Source: Metridium senile
Taxonomy: Eukaryota; Cnidaria; Anthozoa; Actiniaria; Metridiidae
Length of the DNA stretch: 64,000 nt
NCBI GenBank assembly: GCA_949775045.1
Contig: OX459103.1
Span: 15,922,807 to 15,986,806 of the forward strand
Reading direction: 5' to 3'
Position numbers and translations under genes: made by a program. The first letter of the stretch is position 1; every line of letters starts with the position of its first letter. A model generated the notes under the pieces. That model saw nothing but the letters and a program-made list of their open reading frames with translations, made no database searches and was not told where the DNA came from. Positions 21,645 to 32,520 of the stretch are shown here, one piece after another.

Positions 21645-22740
21645 TGAACAGATGGGGATCTTGAATATTTTCGTATATGTTCTCTACTAATCTCATATTC
21701 ACGATAAAAACTATTTATATTTTTATTAACATGATAGGCACTTCAATGTTGACGTGTTTTTAAATCGAGTATCACCATTGCCTTTGCCTGGAGCTAAGTA
21801 GTAAATTAGCATTAGAAACGTTTCAGGTGCTCAAACGACATAGCAAATATATTCCTGTGTCATTTCGAAGCAAAAGAAACAATATATTACTTTTAGTATA
21901 TTCACAACCACTGGATATGTGCAATCGCGCGCTCTGTAGTGGTTATACTCTTTTTTGCTCGCCACCTTGGTTCACGTTAAAGTATTAAAAGAGAAAAATA
22001 AAGAAAAAAATAGGAATGAAATATAAAGAAAGACAATGAAAAAACTGAAAAAATGAGAATAAGAAGCGATAATTTGAAAAATAATTCCAATGAAAGATAA
22101 AGCAACGAAGTTAGAAACGAAATAATTATACGGTTAGAAAATATATAAAAGAAACAAAAAGAAGCATTTGATAAGAAAAAATATCAACACTGAAATAAAT
22201 AAAGAATTCAGAAAAAAAGTACACAGCATTTCATGATAAAATGGTAAAAAAAAATAGAAGTTAAAAATAATAGAAGTAACCTTACCTGTTGCGGATGTTC
22301 AACGGTTGTTGACGGGTTGATAGTGAAATAGAGCTAGCAAACATCAAGCTTTAATGAGCATTGATCATTAACTTAAAGAGGAACATCATCATCACTGAAC
22401 AGATGGGGATCTTGACTATTTGCGAGTGTTCTATACTAATCTCATATCCACGATGGATAACTTTTATAATTTTGTTTACATGAAAGGCCGACCATCTTGA
22501 CGTGTTTGTAAATCGATTATCAGCATTGCCTTTGCCTGGAGCTAAGTAGTAAATTAGCATTAGAAACGTTTCAGGTGCTCAAAAGACATAGCAAATATAT
22601 TCATGTGTCATTTCGATGCAAAAGAAACACTATATTACTTATATTATATTCAGCGTAACCACTGGATATGTGCATGCGCTCTCTATAGTGGTTATACTCT
22701 TATTTCTCGCCACCTTGGTCCAGGTTAAAGTACTCGCTCG
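21645..22740 (-). promoter_or_regulatory. Type A first exon and tandemly duplicated promoter, receptor 1
   Basis: The first exon's 3' end is at 22286 (..GAACATCCGCAACAG, donor GTAAGG at 22285-22280). Its upstream sequence (22380-22740: GAACAGATGGGGATCTTG, CTAATCTCATAT.CACGAT, GCCTTTGCCTGGAGCTAAGT, CATAGCAAATATATTC) recurs about 735 bp away at 21645-21985, so the promoter portion is tandemly duplicated. The inner copy lies inside the intron and lacks the exon end. A purine-rich tract (21970-22280) follows the donor as in other type A copies. Promoter activity is inferred from position only. Confidence 0.6.
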
Positions 22741-23689
22741 GGCATGGGTTGTATTTACTTAGTCAGATGAATGTTGTTCTCTCAATTTCCACGAAAGTTT
22801 TTCTGCTATCAACGTGTGAATGGAGTTGTGTGCTAAATTATTTCATGTAGGGGTAGTGAGTCTAATTCTAATTTATTTTTATTTAAAGTGTGACGTGTCC
22901 TTCACAGTTCGCCATGTTAAAAGATGGCCAGGCCTTCGCAGAGAAGGGAGACGAAAGTTGAGCTTCCAATGATAGAGACTTTTTAACACCTGGCGGGACA
23001 ATTATTCATGTGCCTCTATCATTGCAAGCTCAATGTTCGTTTCGCTTCGATGCAAAGGCCCAGCTACCTTTTTAAGATTGCGCAGGGGACTGTGAAGGGG
23101 ATTATTGGTTGATGAGGTAATGTCAGGTGACAAAATAATTTTCAACAGCACATTAGCGTTAGGTAGACTGGTTGTATGTGAGCATTTCAAAGCTACGGCA
23201 TCATTTTGAAGAAAGAGATCGCCAAGCAAAAGAGTCTACGGCGGAAAAAAAAATCACGCGTGGTATATTCACAACAGATATTCAAACCAAAATTTCGCAA
23301 GGGCTTTAAATTCTCAACATGCTGTACCAATGTATTCAAATGCGATGTTCAGTAGAAATACGTACATAAGAGAATATTAAAGGCAGTACTACTTTCCTTG
23401 CGTTAGATATATTTGTCAGGAAAGCGTCCGCCAGATCCGAACATATCTGGCGTGACAAGTGACATGAAAAATGATAAAGACAAATTAAAGGCGCTCGTTA
23501 ATGAAGCGAATTAGAAACGACCAAAATACCCCAAAATATAAATGTAGTGTAATTTATTTGCCTTTTTCATTTATAATAAAGTGAATAAGAAGAAGTTTAA
23601 CTATCAAGTTATTTGTTTGATATTTCGGATAGCCTCCGTTATCCATCATCAGAATTTTATTTCCATTTTGCATAAAGTACAGATATAAA
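22741..23689. other. Intergenic; imperfect inverted repeat at 22907-23090
   Basis: CGCCATGTTAAAAGATGGCC..AGTTGAGCTTCCAATGATAGAG is imperfectly inverted by CTCTATCATTGCAAGCTCAA..GGCCCAGCTACCTTTTTAAG. It is probably an old DNA element. No gene elsewhere in the segment. Confidence 0.4.
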
Positions 23690-24874
23690 CACAGGGAGCC
23701 CGGCTTTTTGTCGTTTCTTTTGTTTTTTCTCTCTCTCTCTCTTTATTTACCCCAATAAGTACTTATTATCATATGACCCGTATTTTGCCCGGCGCGCGCT
23801 CTTAAGAAAACCTTCGGAAAAAGTCACGTGATGGGGTCCGTACGGCTTTTTTCACCTGGTCCGTACAAACACGTACGGACCAGCTACTCGAAACATCACA
23901 ACAAAAATGGCGCGCGCTGGGCAAAATACGGGTCACATGATAAAAAACTTATTGACTGAGTTAGGTCGGGCCGTACGGGAAAATATTTGGCTCTTGGTCA
24001 TTTGTACGGACCTCGCTGCGCTCGTTCCGTACGTCGTGACCGCGAGCCAAATATTTTCCCGTACGGCCCTCCCACTCAGTCAATAAGTACTTATTATATT
24101 ATGTTTGCATCGGGATTTCTGTGATATGAGACAGTTCCGACGTATTGATGCAATTAACAGTAACTCGATAGGAGGATTATACTCTTATCTGTAACGCACT
24201 CGCTAGTAACCGTTAATGTATAGAAGGGCTGAAACAACTGCTAGATGCCTCAATTAAAACTCATATATAAAATGTTTTAAGCATTCTTTCATTATTATAA
24301 AGCCTCCAAACGTTTGTGTAATAAACAAACTTTATGTTAGGATGTTCAAATTTGGGGAAATCTGAAATGATACGATGCTATGCAGCAATATTTAAAAGTC
24401 GAGTTTTAGTTACATGTTCACCGCTAGTTGCCCTGACCGAGGAGTTACGAAACTTAACTAAGCCGTTAAATTATTTTTATTCCTAGACGAGTAAGAACTC
24501 CTGATTTATGATCGTGGATTTTGTTATTCAAGTTTTTACTTTTACGGTTTACTTTGCGTTGTTAGATGGATTGTGTCACGAATAGAGAGTCGCTAAAAAT
24601 AGCTGGTCAGGGCAAGTAGCGGTGGTGCTGTTACGATAATCTAGCAGTTGTTTCGGCCCTTCTCAATTATTGACTGTTACTAGAGAGTGCGTTACAGATA
24701 AGAGTTTATCCTCCTATCGAGTTACTGTTAATTACATCATCATGTTAAACGATACGTCGGCACTGTTTCATACCACAGGAATCCCGATGCAAACATAAAT
24801 ATAGCGTATTATTAGCGTAAATAAAGAGAGAGAAAAAAAATGAAAAGAAACGACAAAAAGCCGGGCTCCCTGTG
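23690..24874. mobile_element. 1.2-kb TIR transposon with 7-bp target duplication
   Basis: The termini CACAGGGAGCCCGGCTTTTT and the exact inverse AAAAAGCCGGGCTCCCTGTG are flanked by ATATAAA at 23683-23689 and 24875-24881. The inverted homology runs inwards in patches (GTAACGCACTCGCTAGTAAC / GTTACTAGAGAGTGCGTTAC; TCGATAGGAGGAT / ATCCTCCTATCGA), so most of the element is a large imperfect palindrome. There is no transposase frame. A second, partial copy is at 37068-37296. The superfamily is not assigned. Confidence 0.8.
23753..24103. mobile_element. GC-rich inverted-repeat element nested in the 1.2-kb transposon
   Basis: It is bounded by CAATAAGTACTTATTAT at 23753 and 24081. It contains ACCCGTATTTTGCCC..GGGCAAAATACGGGT as one hairpin and TACGGGAAAATATTTGGCTC..GAGCCAAATATTTTCCCGTA as a second. 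Repeated CCGTACG/CGTACGG motifs and high GC set it apart from the surroundings. The homologous copy at 37068 lacks it, confirming insertion after divergence of the two host copies. Confidence 0.75.
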
Positions 24875-25059
24875 ATATAAAGGGCACTTTGGTCCCTAGA
24901 GGATGGACTATAAATACTTCAATTCAGAAGCTTAAGTGGGACCGACTGTCCTTGTTCATTCAGGTCTGGCTTATGTTGTTTTATTAGTAGCGCTTCAGCA
25001 ATTTTGCGTTTTTGCCACCAAGAGTAGTTTTCACGATTTCATTTCCTTTTTTATCTTAT

Positions 25060-25190
25060 TTATTTTTATTATTTTTCTATTTTTTTTTTTTTTTTTCATT
25101 TTCCATTTTTTTTCATTTTTTTGTACCCTCGACATGGTACCCTCGACCCTCGACTAGTTACCCTTGACCCTCGACCCTCGACGTTTAGGT
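25060..25190. repeat. T-rich tract and short (ACCCTCG) tandem repeat
   Basis: Poly-T/TTTC low complexity to about 25120, then degenerate tandem ACCCTCG/ACCCTCGACATGGT units to 25190. The 73-codon frame here is an artefact. Confidence 0.6.
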
Positions 25191-25604
25191 AGACTCGAAT
25201 TCATGGGCAACCTAGTACCAAAAACATTGTTTAGGATTGCCCTAAATTTAAAGAAACAGTAACGATACTGTATAAGGGGGCAAACGAACAAACAGATTTC
25301 GACTGGTGATGGATTACTATAATTCATTGTGAATTTGACGTACGTTCAAAATACTTATTACTTTACTATCACTCATTATACAGTAAATGATTGAAATATG
25401 TATATAAGAATCAGGTGTTACTTATTGTGGTGTATATTTTACGTGGACAACGCTCATGGCATTGATTGTATTACTTTTAGATGTATTGTTGTTTGCAATA
25501 CTTATGAATGACATTGGTTATAGGCAATTAATCAATAAAGATATAGACAAACATTATCATATCCTCTACTTTAGTAAGTAAGTAACCACACCAAAGTAAA
25601 CCTC

Positions 25605-25690
25605 GTTTACTGTTACTATGAAAACTGCTTCTGCTATGAAATGACAGACCATGAACTGCATTCTGGGAACGTTGCCCTGCAATTTAGATG
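25605..25690 (-). pseudogene. Receptor N-terminal fragment
   Basis: On the minus strand a splice acceptor (CTAAATTGCAG) and ATG at 25661-25659 are followed by MQFMVCHFIAEAVFIVTVN, matching the start of the other receptors (MQFIAWILIAEAVVIVTVN). Homology stops after TM1. It is a decayed first part of a receptor coding exon about 1 kb beyond the 3' end of receptor 2. Confidence 0.75.
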
Positions 25691-26202
25691 ACAAATTCAA
25701 TTACGCATGTGAATTATCTCTCTATTCCTTCGCTATCAAGCAATAATATTCTTCTTCGACCATATTCACATCTTTTTGTATAATAAAGGGTTTTGATTTC
25801 AAATTTAACGCTAACAACGTGAACACGTGGTAATGCTTATAAATATTATCTTTTTTTTATAAATATTTTATTGTTAAAGCAGGCTATTTTTACATCTGGT
25901 ATACTATAGCTGGAGGAGGCTCACTGATACTCACTACATTCTGTATTTACAAGCACACTGCATTCAAACGTGTTAATTTTTGCGGAAGGAGAAAACTCGG
26001 AGAAAACCTACTGGCATGATATGAGAGAAAACAACTTATTATATAACATATAGTGGTATACCGAGTGATATCAACTAGATAAAAAGCCTATCCTAGTCAT
26101 GAAGATATCATTGATATCACACATGTGTGATATCACTCTCAACCATTCAACTTTCAAAATATTTTTTTGTTTTGTTTCAATCTGTTATATAATGAACAGA
26201 AC

Positions 26203-26337
26203 ATTACATGTGCGCTTGGAGATATGAATTTTATCTTCTCGTGTTGAAAAGATATCCCACTCGTTCACTGCGCTCACTCGTGGGATATCTTATCAACACT
26301 CGAAGATAAAATTCATATCTCCGCGCGCCCATGTAAT
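26203..26337. repeat. Hairpin MITE
   Basis: ATTACATGTGCGC..GAGATATGAATTTTATCTTC..AAGATATCCCAC is inverted by GTGGGATATCTT..GAAGATAAAATTCATATCTC..CATGTAAT around a short loop (TGCGCTC). A possible older palindromic relative lies just upstream (26090-26135, GATATCA repeats). Confidence 0.8.
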
Positions 26338-26373
26338 ATCCTCTATATATCAAACAAACTCTGCTCACTTGTC

Positions 26374-26440
26374 GCCCGAGCCGTAAATCGAACCAGGTAA
26401 CATTGTTCAAAGGCCAGAATTCTCACCGCAAGGCCACTCA
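26374..26440 (-). repeat. tRNA-like SINE remnant
   Basis: On the minus strand GAGTGGCCTTGCGG resembles an A box, and GGTTCGATTTACGGCTC, 40 bases later, resembles a B box. The TTTGAACAATGTTACCT linker lacks proper anticodon-arm pairing and the acceptor ends do not pair, so this is a degraded tRNA-derived SINE head rather than a tRNA gene. Confidence 0.5.
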
Positions 26441-26974
26441 TACAATCCTGCCTCGGTGGTGTTTTCCAGCATAGTTAATAGCCATGTTTCATCGGTTTCG
26501 TTCAGTGGATATAGTTTTTGTCGACACATGATTCAAGTTTACGGGCTTTGCCATCCCGTTTCGACGGTGTTTGTATAGCTGACGTGGAATCCAACCTCCT
26601 TGTTGTTGAGTGAAGTCGAGCTGTCTTAACAGTGGCTAGAACAGTAAATAGGTGATTCCGATTGTTTTGTGTCGATCAAATGTTGTTTTATCAAATGACA
26701 AATGTCAGAAAAAATTATTTCTCTTTTTCATTTCCCCACGAACGTTCTTAAATATATTATTATTTTTATAATAATTTAAATGTGTTGACAATGTCAGCAA
26801 AGAAAGTGAACTGAGGGAGGAAACCTTGACCACACTTGTAATAATTCCACCTTTTACAGCTTACTGTTCTTTATATTATAATTATGTATTACTTCTTGCA
26901 TCAACAATATAATTCTCTGTATCTGGTAGCTAGTCCTACCAATGAGGCCATTGACTAGCAGGGAATCATCATGC
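26441..26974. other. 3' flank of receptor 2, no other feature
   Basis: The last ~35 bp before the stop share homology with the 3' flank of the tail relic at 310-345. Otherwise nothing recognisable. Confidence 0.35.
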
Positions 26975-27892
26975 TTACAGTTCTGTATCAACTGTTCCAT
27001 CAACGCATCGTATATTCCTGGTAGCTACATGTCGTGCTTCCAACCCTACGATTTGATGATTTGCAGGATTTTGACGACATCTCAACCTACGTGAGATCTC
27101 AACCTTGAACTCACGCATGCGCACTACGTACACGATAAAATTGACGAAAGAGTTGCCATAGTGAAGGCATTTAAGTGAGTCCCATAAGGACGTGATCGTA
27201 GAAACATTAATGGAATTTTGACAATTTTTATGATAGCAAATGCTCGTATAGACAGCTATACACATGAAAGGCACCCAAGCAACCAAACTGATAAGCGTGA
27301 CAACAGCCAGAGTGACGGTAAGCTTCTTGTTATTTTGGTGGTTTGCGTTATTTGGAATATCTCTTTTGAAAAACACTTTTATCCATATAAGGCAATATGA
27401 AATTGTGACGATTGAAATTGGAATTGAGATTGGTATAATAAGGATAACCAAGAAAAGAATATTTGCAGTTTGCTGGTTGTCAATTGTTGTTGGAAAGTAA
27501 ATGCACAGAGAAAACATTAAAGCAAATGCCCACGATATACATATCCCAACACCATACCGGACGGTACCCAAGGTGCGATGTTTGAAGGGATAATATGTTG
27601 CATAAACTCGTTCAATGGCTACAGCAGCTAAACCAAACAAAGATGCCGTTGCGAAAAAGGTATCCTGAGTCGAAAAAATTGACTCAAATGTCGAGTGCCC
27701 AACAATTTGTAAATAATTATATAAAGGTACCGATACCAAGCCAACAAAGAGATCAGCAACAGCCAGGTTTACTATCAAACAGTATTTACGACAACGTAGA
27801 CGAGGAGTGCTTGTAAATATCACTATAGTAACGACGTTGACTGTTACTATGACAACAGCCTCTGCTATTAAAATCCACGCGATGAACTGCAT
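26975..27892 (-). CDS. Receptor 2: rhodopsin-class GPCR, intact
   Basis: 305 residues from ATG 27892-27890 (MQFIAW). I chose this start because the splice acceptor TGATCTGCAG ends at 27908 and the joined first exon has no ATG in frame. Seven helices are visible: TM1 ~4-27 with N19, TM2 with NLAVAD (D47), TM3 ending ERVY (94-97) in place of DRY, TM4 with W121, TM5 ~145-172, TM6 with AWVPF (205-209), and TM7 ending NFIVY (251-255) in place of NPxxY. The tail (REFKVEISRRLRCRQ) is short and basic. The N-terminus has about three residues before TM1. There is no Cys at the TM3 start or in ECL2, but ECL3 has CYHKNC (219-224). That pattern recalls melanocortin/adenosine-type receptors; ligand unknown. 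Probable first exon: type A at 29931. Confidence 0.9.
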   Translation of the reverse strand: MQFIAWILIAEAVVIVTVNVVTIVIFTSTPRLRCRKYCLIVNLAVADLFVGLVSVPLYNYLQIVGHSTFESIFSTQDTFFATASLFGLAAVAIERVYATYYPFKHRTLGTVRYGVGICISWAFALMFSLCIYFPTTIDNQQTANILFLVILIIPISIPISIVTISYCLIWIKVFFKRDIPNNANHQNNKKLTVTLAVVTLISLVAWVPFMCIAVYTSICYHKNCQNSINVSTITSLWDSLKCLHYGNSFVNFIVYVVRMREFKVEISRRLRCRQNPANHQIVGLEARHVATRNIRCVDGTVDTEL

Positions 27893-29930
27893 TCTGGCAA
27901 CGTTGTCCTGCAGATCACAAGATAAATTCAAAAACAATTAGGAGGAAAAATGATAACTTAAGGAGTTTCGCGGGCATATGAATTATCCATAGATTTCCCT
28001 TACTTTTTATGGTAAAGTACGATTATCATATAAGTTTAATAAGCAATTAAAATATTGGGTTCACCGTACTCGTTTAGGAGTGAGATGATCTCAAAGGGCA
28101 GCCTTTTTCTTGTCAAAAAATCGCTTTCGCTCAATACGAACAATTCGAGTGAAAAAAGTCATTTTTTGATGAAAAAACAAAACAAATTAGATTACCAAAA
28201 ATGTTTTGAGACAAACTTCTATTAATCTATAGATAAATACTAGATATAAAGATTAGATATCAATATTTATAAATAAATACAACTAATCCTTGGCTAAAAT
28301 TGCAGCTATCATGCATCATTTGGATTGTTTTGGATTGATGAGGATTGAAATTGTCATCCAAATTTGTGTATCATTTATAAATTTTTCTTCAAATTTTAAA
28401 CACAGAAAATTTGTTTTATTTTTTATAATTTTTTGAAATATAACATGGTGGTTACCGTACGTATTCGGTTTCTAACAGGAGAAATTGAAATTCATAGCTT
28501 CAATCAAACGTGTAATGACAACAACAAAATGTTTAATTTATTGAATGTAAATATATGCTACCTAGAGGCAGAGATCTCATTAATTTAAATTATCAACGAA
28601 GGAAGTACAATTTTCACTGGGAGAACAAAACTTAGAGTTTTGACAAAAGAAGAATTAACATAAACTTTAACGGAGAAGACAAGCAATACAAAGAAATTTC
28701 ACTAAATTAAAGCTGAAAAATATTGAAAAAGCAGTGATGAAGAGTAAACAAAAAAAACTAACATTTTTCAAATTTTGCAGAAAAATAGACTAAAAAAATG
28801 TCAATTAATTAAAAAAGGGGCGTCATTATTAGTGATGAAAATTTTCTTAAAATCGCAGCTCGTCCTTTTATTGAAGTAATTTCATATTTGGCAGTTGGAT
28901 TTTTGTCGTATTTTCTTTCCTCAAATAACTTTTCCCTTAATGATCAAACAAACTCATTTGCAATAAAAGAAAAAGAAAAGAAAGAAAAACCAAATAATAA
29001 CAATTTAATGTAATTTAATTCTTTTGGATGCATGGGCATCATTTTTTTTTTTTAATTCATGTTGTGTATATTTTTGTGTTTTTGAATTATTAAATAATCT
29101 AAGCTGTCTAGGTACAGCTGTCATTGCTCATAAAGTACAAATTAAATAAAAATAAAAAAGTCCGTTCCACTTAACTCTATATGATTTCATATAGTTGTCT
29201 TTTGCTGTAAAATTTTTAAAATATTTGCAGTTTAGATTGGGAATAGCTCGTGCACAAAAATTATTTACATACAAATTAAGTTTTATTGTAAGAAAAAAAA
29301 TGAGAGCTCCGCTTTTAGGCAGTTTGTATATTATTAAAAATGGATAATAATACAATAAATGGAAAAGCGCGAACGCCAACGTTAAATATGAGAAACATAA
29401 ATATGGAGTTGAGCTCTAAATTCATATCAATGTCTAGCGGGAGCGCACATTGTAAATGTATTACATCTATTTACAAACATTTGGAGAGAAAAAAGTAACA
29501 TGTAGAAACTATGCTTTGACTTGATCAGATAAAATAAATTGAAAACCTGTAAAAAAAGGGAACGGCCAAACAAGAAAGGAAGACGAAAAGAATGTAAGGA
29601 AGGAAGGGAGTATTGAAAGAAAAAGATGAAAATAGGAAAGAAAGAAGGAAAGAAAATAACAAGAATCAAAGTAAGAAATAACAAAATAATAGAAAGCAAA
29701 TAAAAAAATGAAGCTAGAAGAAAAAGAAGAATCGAGAATTTGAAAGAGAAAGAAATGATGTTAATTAAAGATAGAATGAAACAGTTAAAGAAGATATAAA
29801 TTAAAATAAAAAAGAAGAGCATTTCATAAGAGAAACAACACTGAAATGACTAAGAAATTCAGAAGAAATAAAAAGAACGCAAGCTAAAGATTAAAGGTTT
29901 ATATGGTAACACAATAATGAAGAACCTTAC
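27893..29930 (-). other. Receptor 2 intron (5' UTR intron)
   Basis: It lies between the acceptor at 27908 and the GTAAGG donor at 29930-29925. It is AT-rich; the purine-rich stretch 29550-29880 (GGAAGACGAAAAGAATGTAAG, GGGAGTATTGAA-GAAAAAGATGAAAA) is shared with 53440-53700 and, in degraded form, with 21970-22260. The minus frame at 29427-29822 is a low-complexity artefact. Splicing across this interval is inferred, not shown. Confidence 0.55.
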
Positions 29931-30060
29931 CTGATGCGGATGTCCAACGATTTTTGACGGAATAACATTGAAATAGAGCTAGCTAGTAAACATCAAGCTT
30001 TAATCATCATTAACATAAGGAGAAAAAACATCATTATTAATGAACAGAAAATCTTGTTGC
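29931..30060 (-). promoter_or_regulatory. Type A first exon/promoter of receptor 2
   Basis: On the minus strand: AAGCTTGATGTTTACTAGCTAGCTCTATTTCAATG..GTCAAAAATCGTTGGACATCCGCATCAG, then GTAAGG. It matches the exons at 22286 and 53757. Upstream homology (AATGATGATGTT, CATTAATGAACAG) is soon disrupted by MITEs at 30117-30360, so the promoter may be altered. Confidence 0.6.
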
Positions 30061-30116
30061 GCATGCGTGGTTTAAGCCGACCTTGACTAACATTAATATC
30101 CATTTAGTAGAAAAGT

Positions 30117-30165
30117 ATTGCGATGTTTCGACAGCTACTGCTAGTCGGCTTCATCAAGCGATATA
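30117..30165. repeat. Half copy of the palindromic insertion
   Basis: GATGTTTCGACAGCTACTGC and TAGTCGGCTTCATCAAGCG match one arm of the elements at 4925-5083 and 53960-54115. Confidence 0.5.
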
Positions 30166-30205
30166 TATAAATATATTTGTCTATTATTTATAGCAATTCG
30201 TATAG

Positions 30206-30360
30206 ACCGAATCGAAATATGGCGACCTGTTAATGATCTTGACTGACTAGCCTCGTGTTCATGATGGAATACAATGGAGTTTTCACATGAATGAGAGGCT
30301 AGTGAGTCAAGATCAGAACAATAATTATTATTCAAATTGGTCGCCATATTTTGATTCGGT
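30206..30360. repeat. MITE, 155 bp
   Basis: ACCGAATCGAAATATGGCGACC..GATCTTGACTGACTAGCCTC..TTCATG is inverted by CATGAATGAGAGGCTAGTGAGTCAAGATC..GGTCGCCATATTTTGATTCGGT. No coding frame. Confidence 0.8.
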
Positions 30361-30387
30361 GTGTATTATGTTTGTTTAGCACATATA

Positions 30388-30551
30388 CACCTCATTGCAA
30401 TAACATTGTCATATAAAAAAGAAAATTACAAAATAGGAATTAATTAAAACACAAAAGAAGAAGTTCAGCTTGAGTAATCTGCTTTTGTCTTTTAATTAAT
30501 TCCTATTTTGTAATTTTCTTTTTTATATGACAATGTTATTGCAATTGGGTG
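30388..30551. repeat. Mariner-type MITE, second copy of the LINE-disrupting family
   Basis: The arms CACCTCATTGCAATAACATT..GACAATGTTATTGCAATTGGGTG are nearly perfect over 70 bp, with TA on both flanks (30386-30387, 30552-30553). End motif, internal GAAGTTCAGCTTGAG loop and AATTAATT-AAAA body correspond to the element at 7538-7723. Confidence 0.85.
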
Positions 30552-30559
30552 TATCTAGA

Positions 30560-31129
30560 TTTTATATTATATATATTTTTTTTAGATTTCTGTATTATAC
30601 TTCAACTTCATATTATATACCAGAAGGCAAAGTATAAGATTAGATTTGCTAAACTGGTACACTTTGTAAGTGTTTTGTAAACCTTCTTTAAATGAAGTTC
30701 ATTATTAATAATAATATTTTAGATGGAGATTGATATTGTCCATTGTTTGATGAAGTGTATATAATAGGCCCATAATACAGATCGTACTTTTTCTAAGTTG
30801 TCTTGGCAACCATATACCTAAACACTAGTTAAATAGTAATTTGGAATGTGTATTCCAAATTACAGGATGTTAAGAACATGACTTTTCACTTTTTGTGAAA
30901 CTTATGGAGTCATGCGTACAAGTATTCTTTCTAAAGGAGATGTATTATTTGTCTTAATTACATTAACTAACCCCCAAAACTAACTTGAGGCCGATATAAA
31001 TTATGGGGAAATTATATAGTAATTTATATAGTACATTATATAGTACATTATATAGTACATTATGTAGTTTTTAAATGGCAATAAACTGGTCCTAAAAGTT
31101 GTGCTAGCAAAGGTTTTAAGAAGGTGTTC
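30560..31129. other. Intergenic; short ATTATATAGTAC tandem repeat
   Basis: Four units of about 12 bp (ATAGTACATTAT) lie at 31017-31069. Nothing else recognised. Confidence 0.5.
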
Positions 31130-31811
31130 ACTTGTGAATGTGACACTCTATTGGAGCACTATTGCAAACTGATTTTGAAAATGACATATTTTGAAGGTGC
31201 ATTTGAGCCGTATATATAATTGTTGACTATACTTCCATGCCATACTATGGATTTAGTGGCAACAATGGGGACATGAATCAAAAAATATTTTGTTACTGTG
31301 CTTTTCGTATTATTACGTGACATCTGTAATCATTACGTGACACCATAACTAGTCTGTAATTTTGATTGGCGATGCCTTTTGCACGTTGTATACAATGGTT
31401 GGTAATTATAAAAGAGGCGGGAAATGGTTTTCAGACATACCATGAACTACCTAACCTATTTTAATTTGGCCAATCAAATGGAACAAGTCACAGTAAATGC
31501 GCTAGGGAGAAGCAATCGTTCTCTTATTAATTTGTAATAGTTTAGAGTTCTAGCGTATGCATATACAAATCTCACCTCTGCTATATAGTGTTTTTGTATT
31601 TGTAACTCAAGTAAATAATGATAATTAAATGTTAAATTTAAATAAATGTTATATATGTATTTATATTATTTGTAAGTTTTACACAACATCAGTGTTCCGA
31701 TTAGCTACGTTTCTGCGATAGATAGCCTTTTTTTATATTTGTGACAAAAAAAAAAAAAAAAGAACAAGACGGAAACCTCAACCTCGAACATCATAGTTCC
31801 ACCAATATTGC
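31130..31811 (-). repeat. Duplicated 3' flank of receptor 3
   Basis: Blocks such as GTGACACTCTATTGGAGCAC, TTGACTATACTTCCATGCC, GTTACTGTGCTTTTCGTATT, AGGGAGAAGCAATCGTTCTC and CACCTCTGCTATATAGTG recur in order at 56484-56870 and 58735-58950. The last 120 bp (ATCAGTGTTCCGATTAGCTA .. CTCGAACATCATAG) recur at 46080-46215. This defines the 3' flank of an ancestral receptor unit. Confidence 0.75.
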
Positions 31812-32520
31812 TTAAAGTTTTGTATCAACTGTCCCATCAACACCTGGTCGATTTCTGGTTGCTATATTTTGTTGTTGTATCACTCTGTTTTGATGGTGTA
31901 CTTGATTTTGACGACATCTCATCCTACGTAAGATCTCCACCTTGAAATCACGCATGCGTACTACGTAGACGATAAAATTGACGAAAGAGTTACCATAGTG
32001 AAGGCATTTGAGTGAGTCTATTATATTTACCAGAGTAGAGCTAAGAGAATTTACGGAATACGGGCAGTTTATATAACGGCAAAGATTTAAATAGACCATT
32101 ATACACATGAAAGGCATCCAAGCAACAAAACTGATAAGTGTGACAATAGCCAGCGTGACTGTAAGCTTCTTGTTACTTTGGTGGTTTGCGTGATTGGGAA
32201 TATCTCTCTTGAAGGCCATTTTTATCCATATAAGGCAATATGAAATCATGACGATAGAAATTGGAATAAAAATACGTACGATTGGGTAAATTGACGACAT
32301 AACACTGTAGGGAATAAAAATTATTGTTATTCCAACGCGAGTAAGTATAAATGGGAACAGGTACCAAGCCAACAAAGAGATCAGCAACAGCCAGGTTTAC
32401 TATCAAACAGTATTTACGACAACGTAGACGAGGAGTGGTTGTAAATATCACTATAGTTATTACGTTGACTGTTACTATGACAACTGTTTCTGCTATGAGA
32501 ATCCAGACTAAGAACTGCAT
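31812..32520 (-). pseudogene. Receptor 3: GPCR pseudogene lacking TM3-TM4
   Basis: ATG 32520-32518 (MQFLVWILIAETV) leads through TM1 and TM2 (NLAVADLFVGL) to VPIYTY near 32340. There about 200 bp are missing relative to receptors 1 and 5: ECL1, all of TM3 with the ERV motif, ICL2 and TM4. The reading frame shifts at this junction; TM5 to the tail continues in another frame from about 32300 (VMSSIYPIV, ISYCLIWIK, AWMPFMC, NFIVYVVRMRDFK, VDGTVDTKL). The total length is not a multiple of three. A product would be truncated soon after the junction. A type B first exon lies 480 bp upstream at 33002, with an intact acceptor (TCAATTGCAG). Confidence 0.9.

Noticed and set aside
26374..26440. Possible functional tRNA gene
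   Set aside because: A and B box-like motifs exist, but the acceptor and anticodon stems do not pair; best seen as a SINE remnant.
29427..29822. 131-codon minus-strand ORF
   Set aside because: Purine-rich intron tract; translation is F/L/I/S low complexity.
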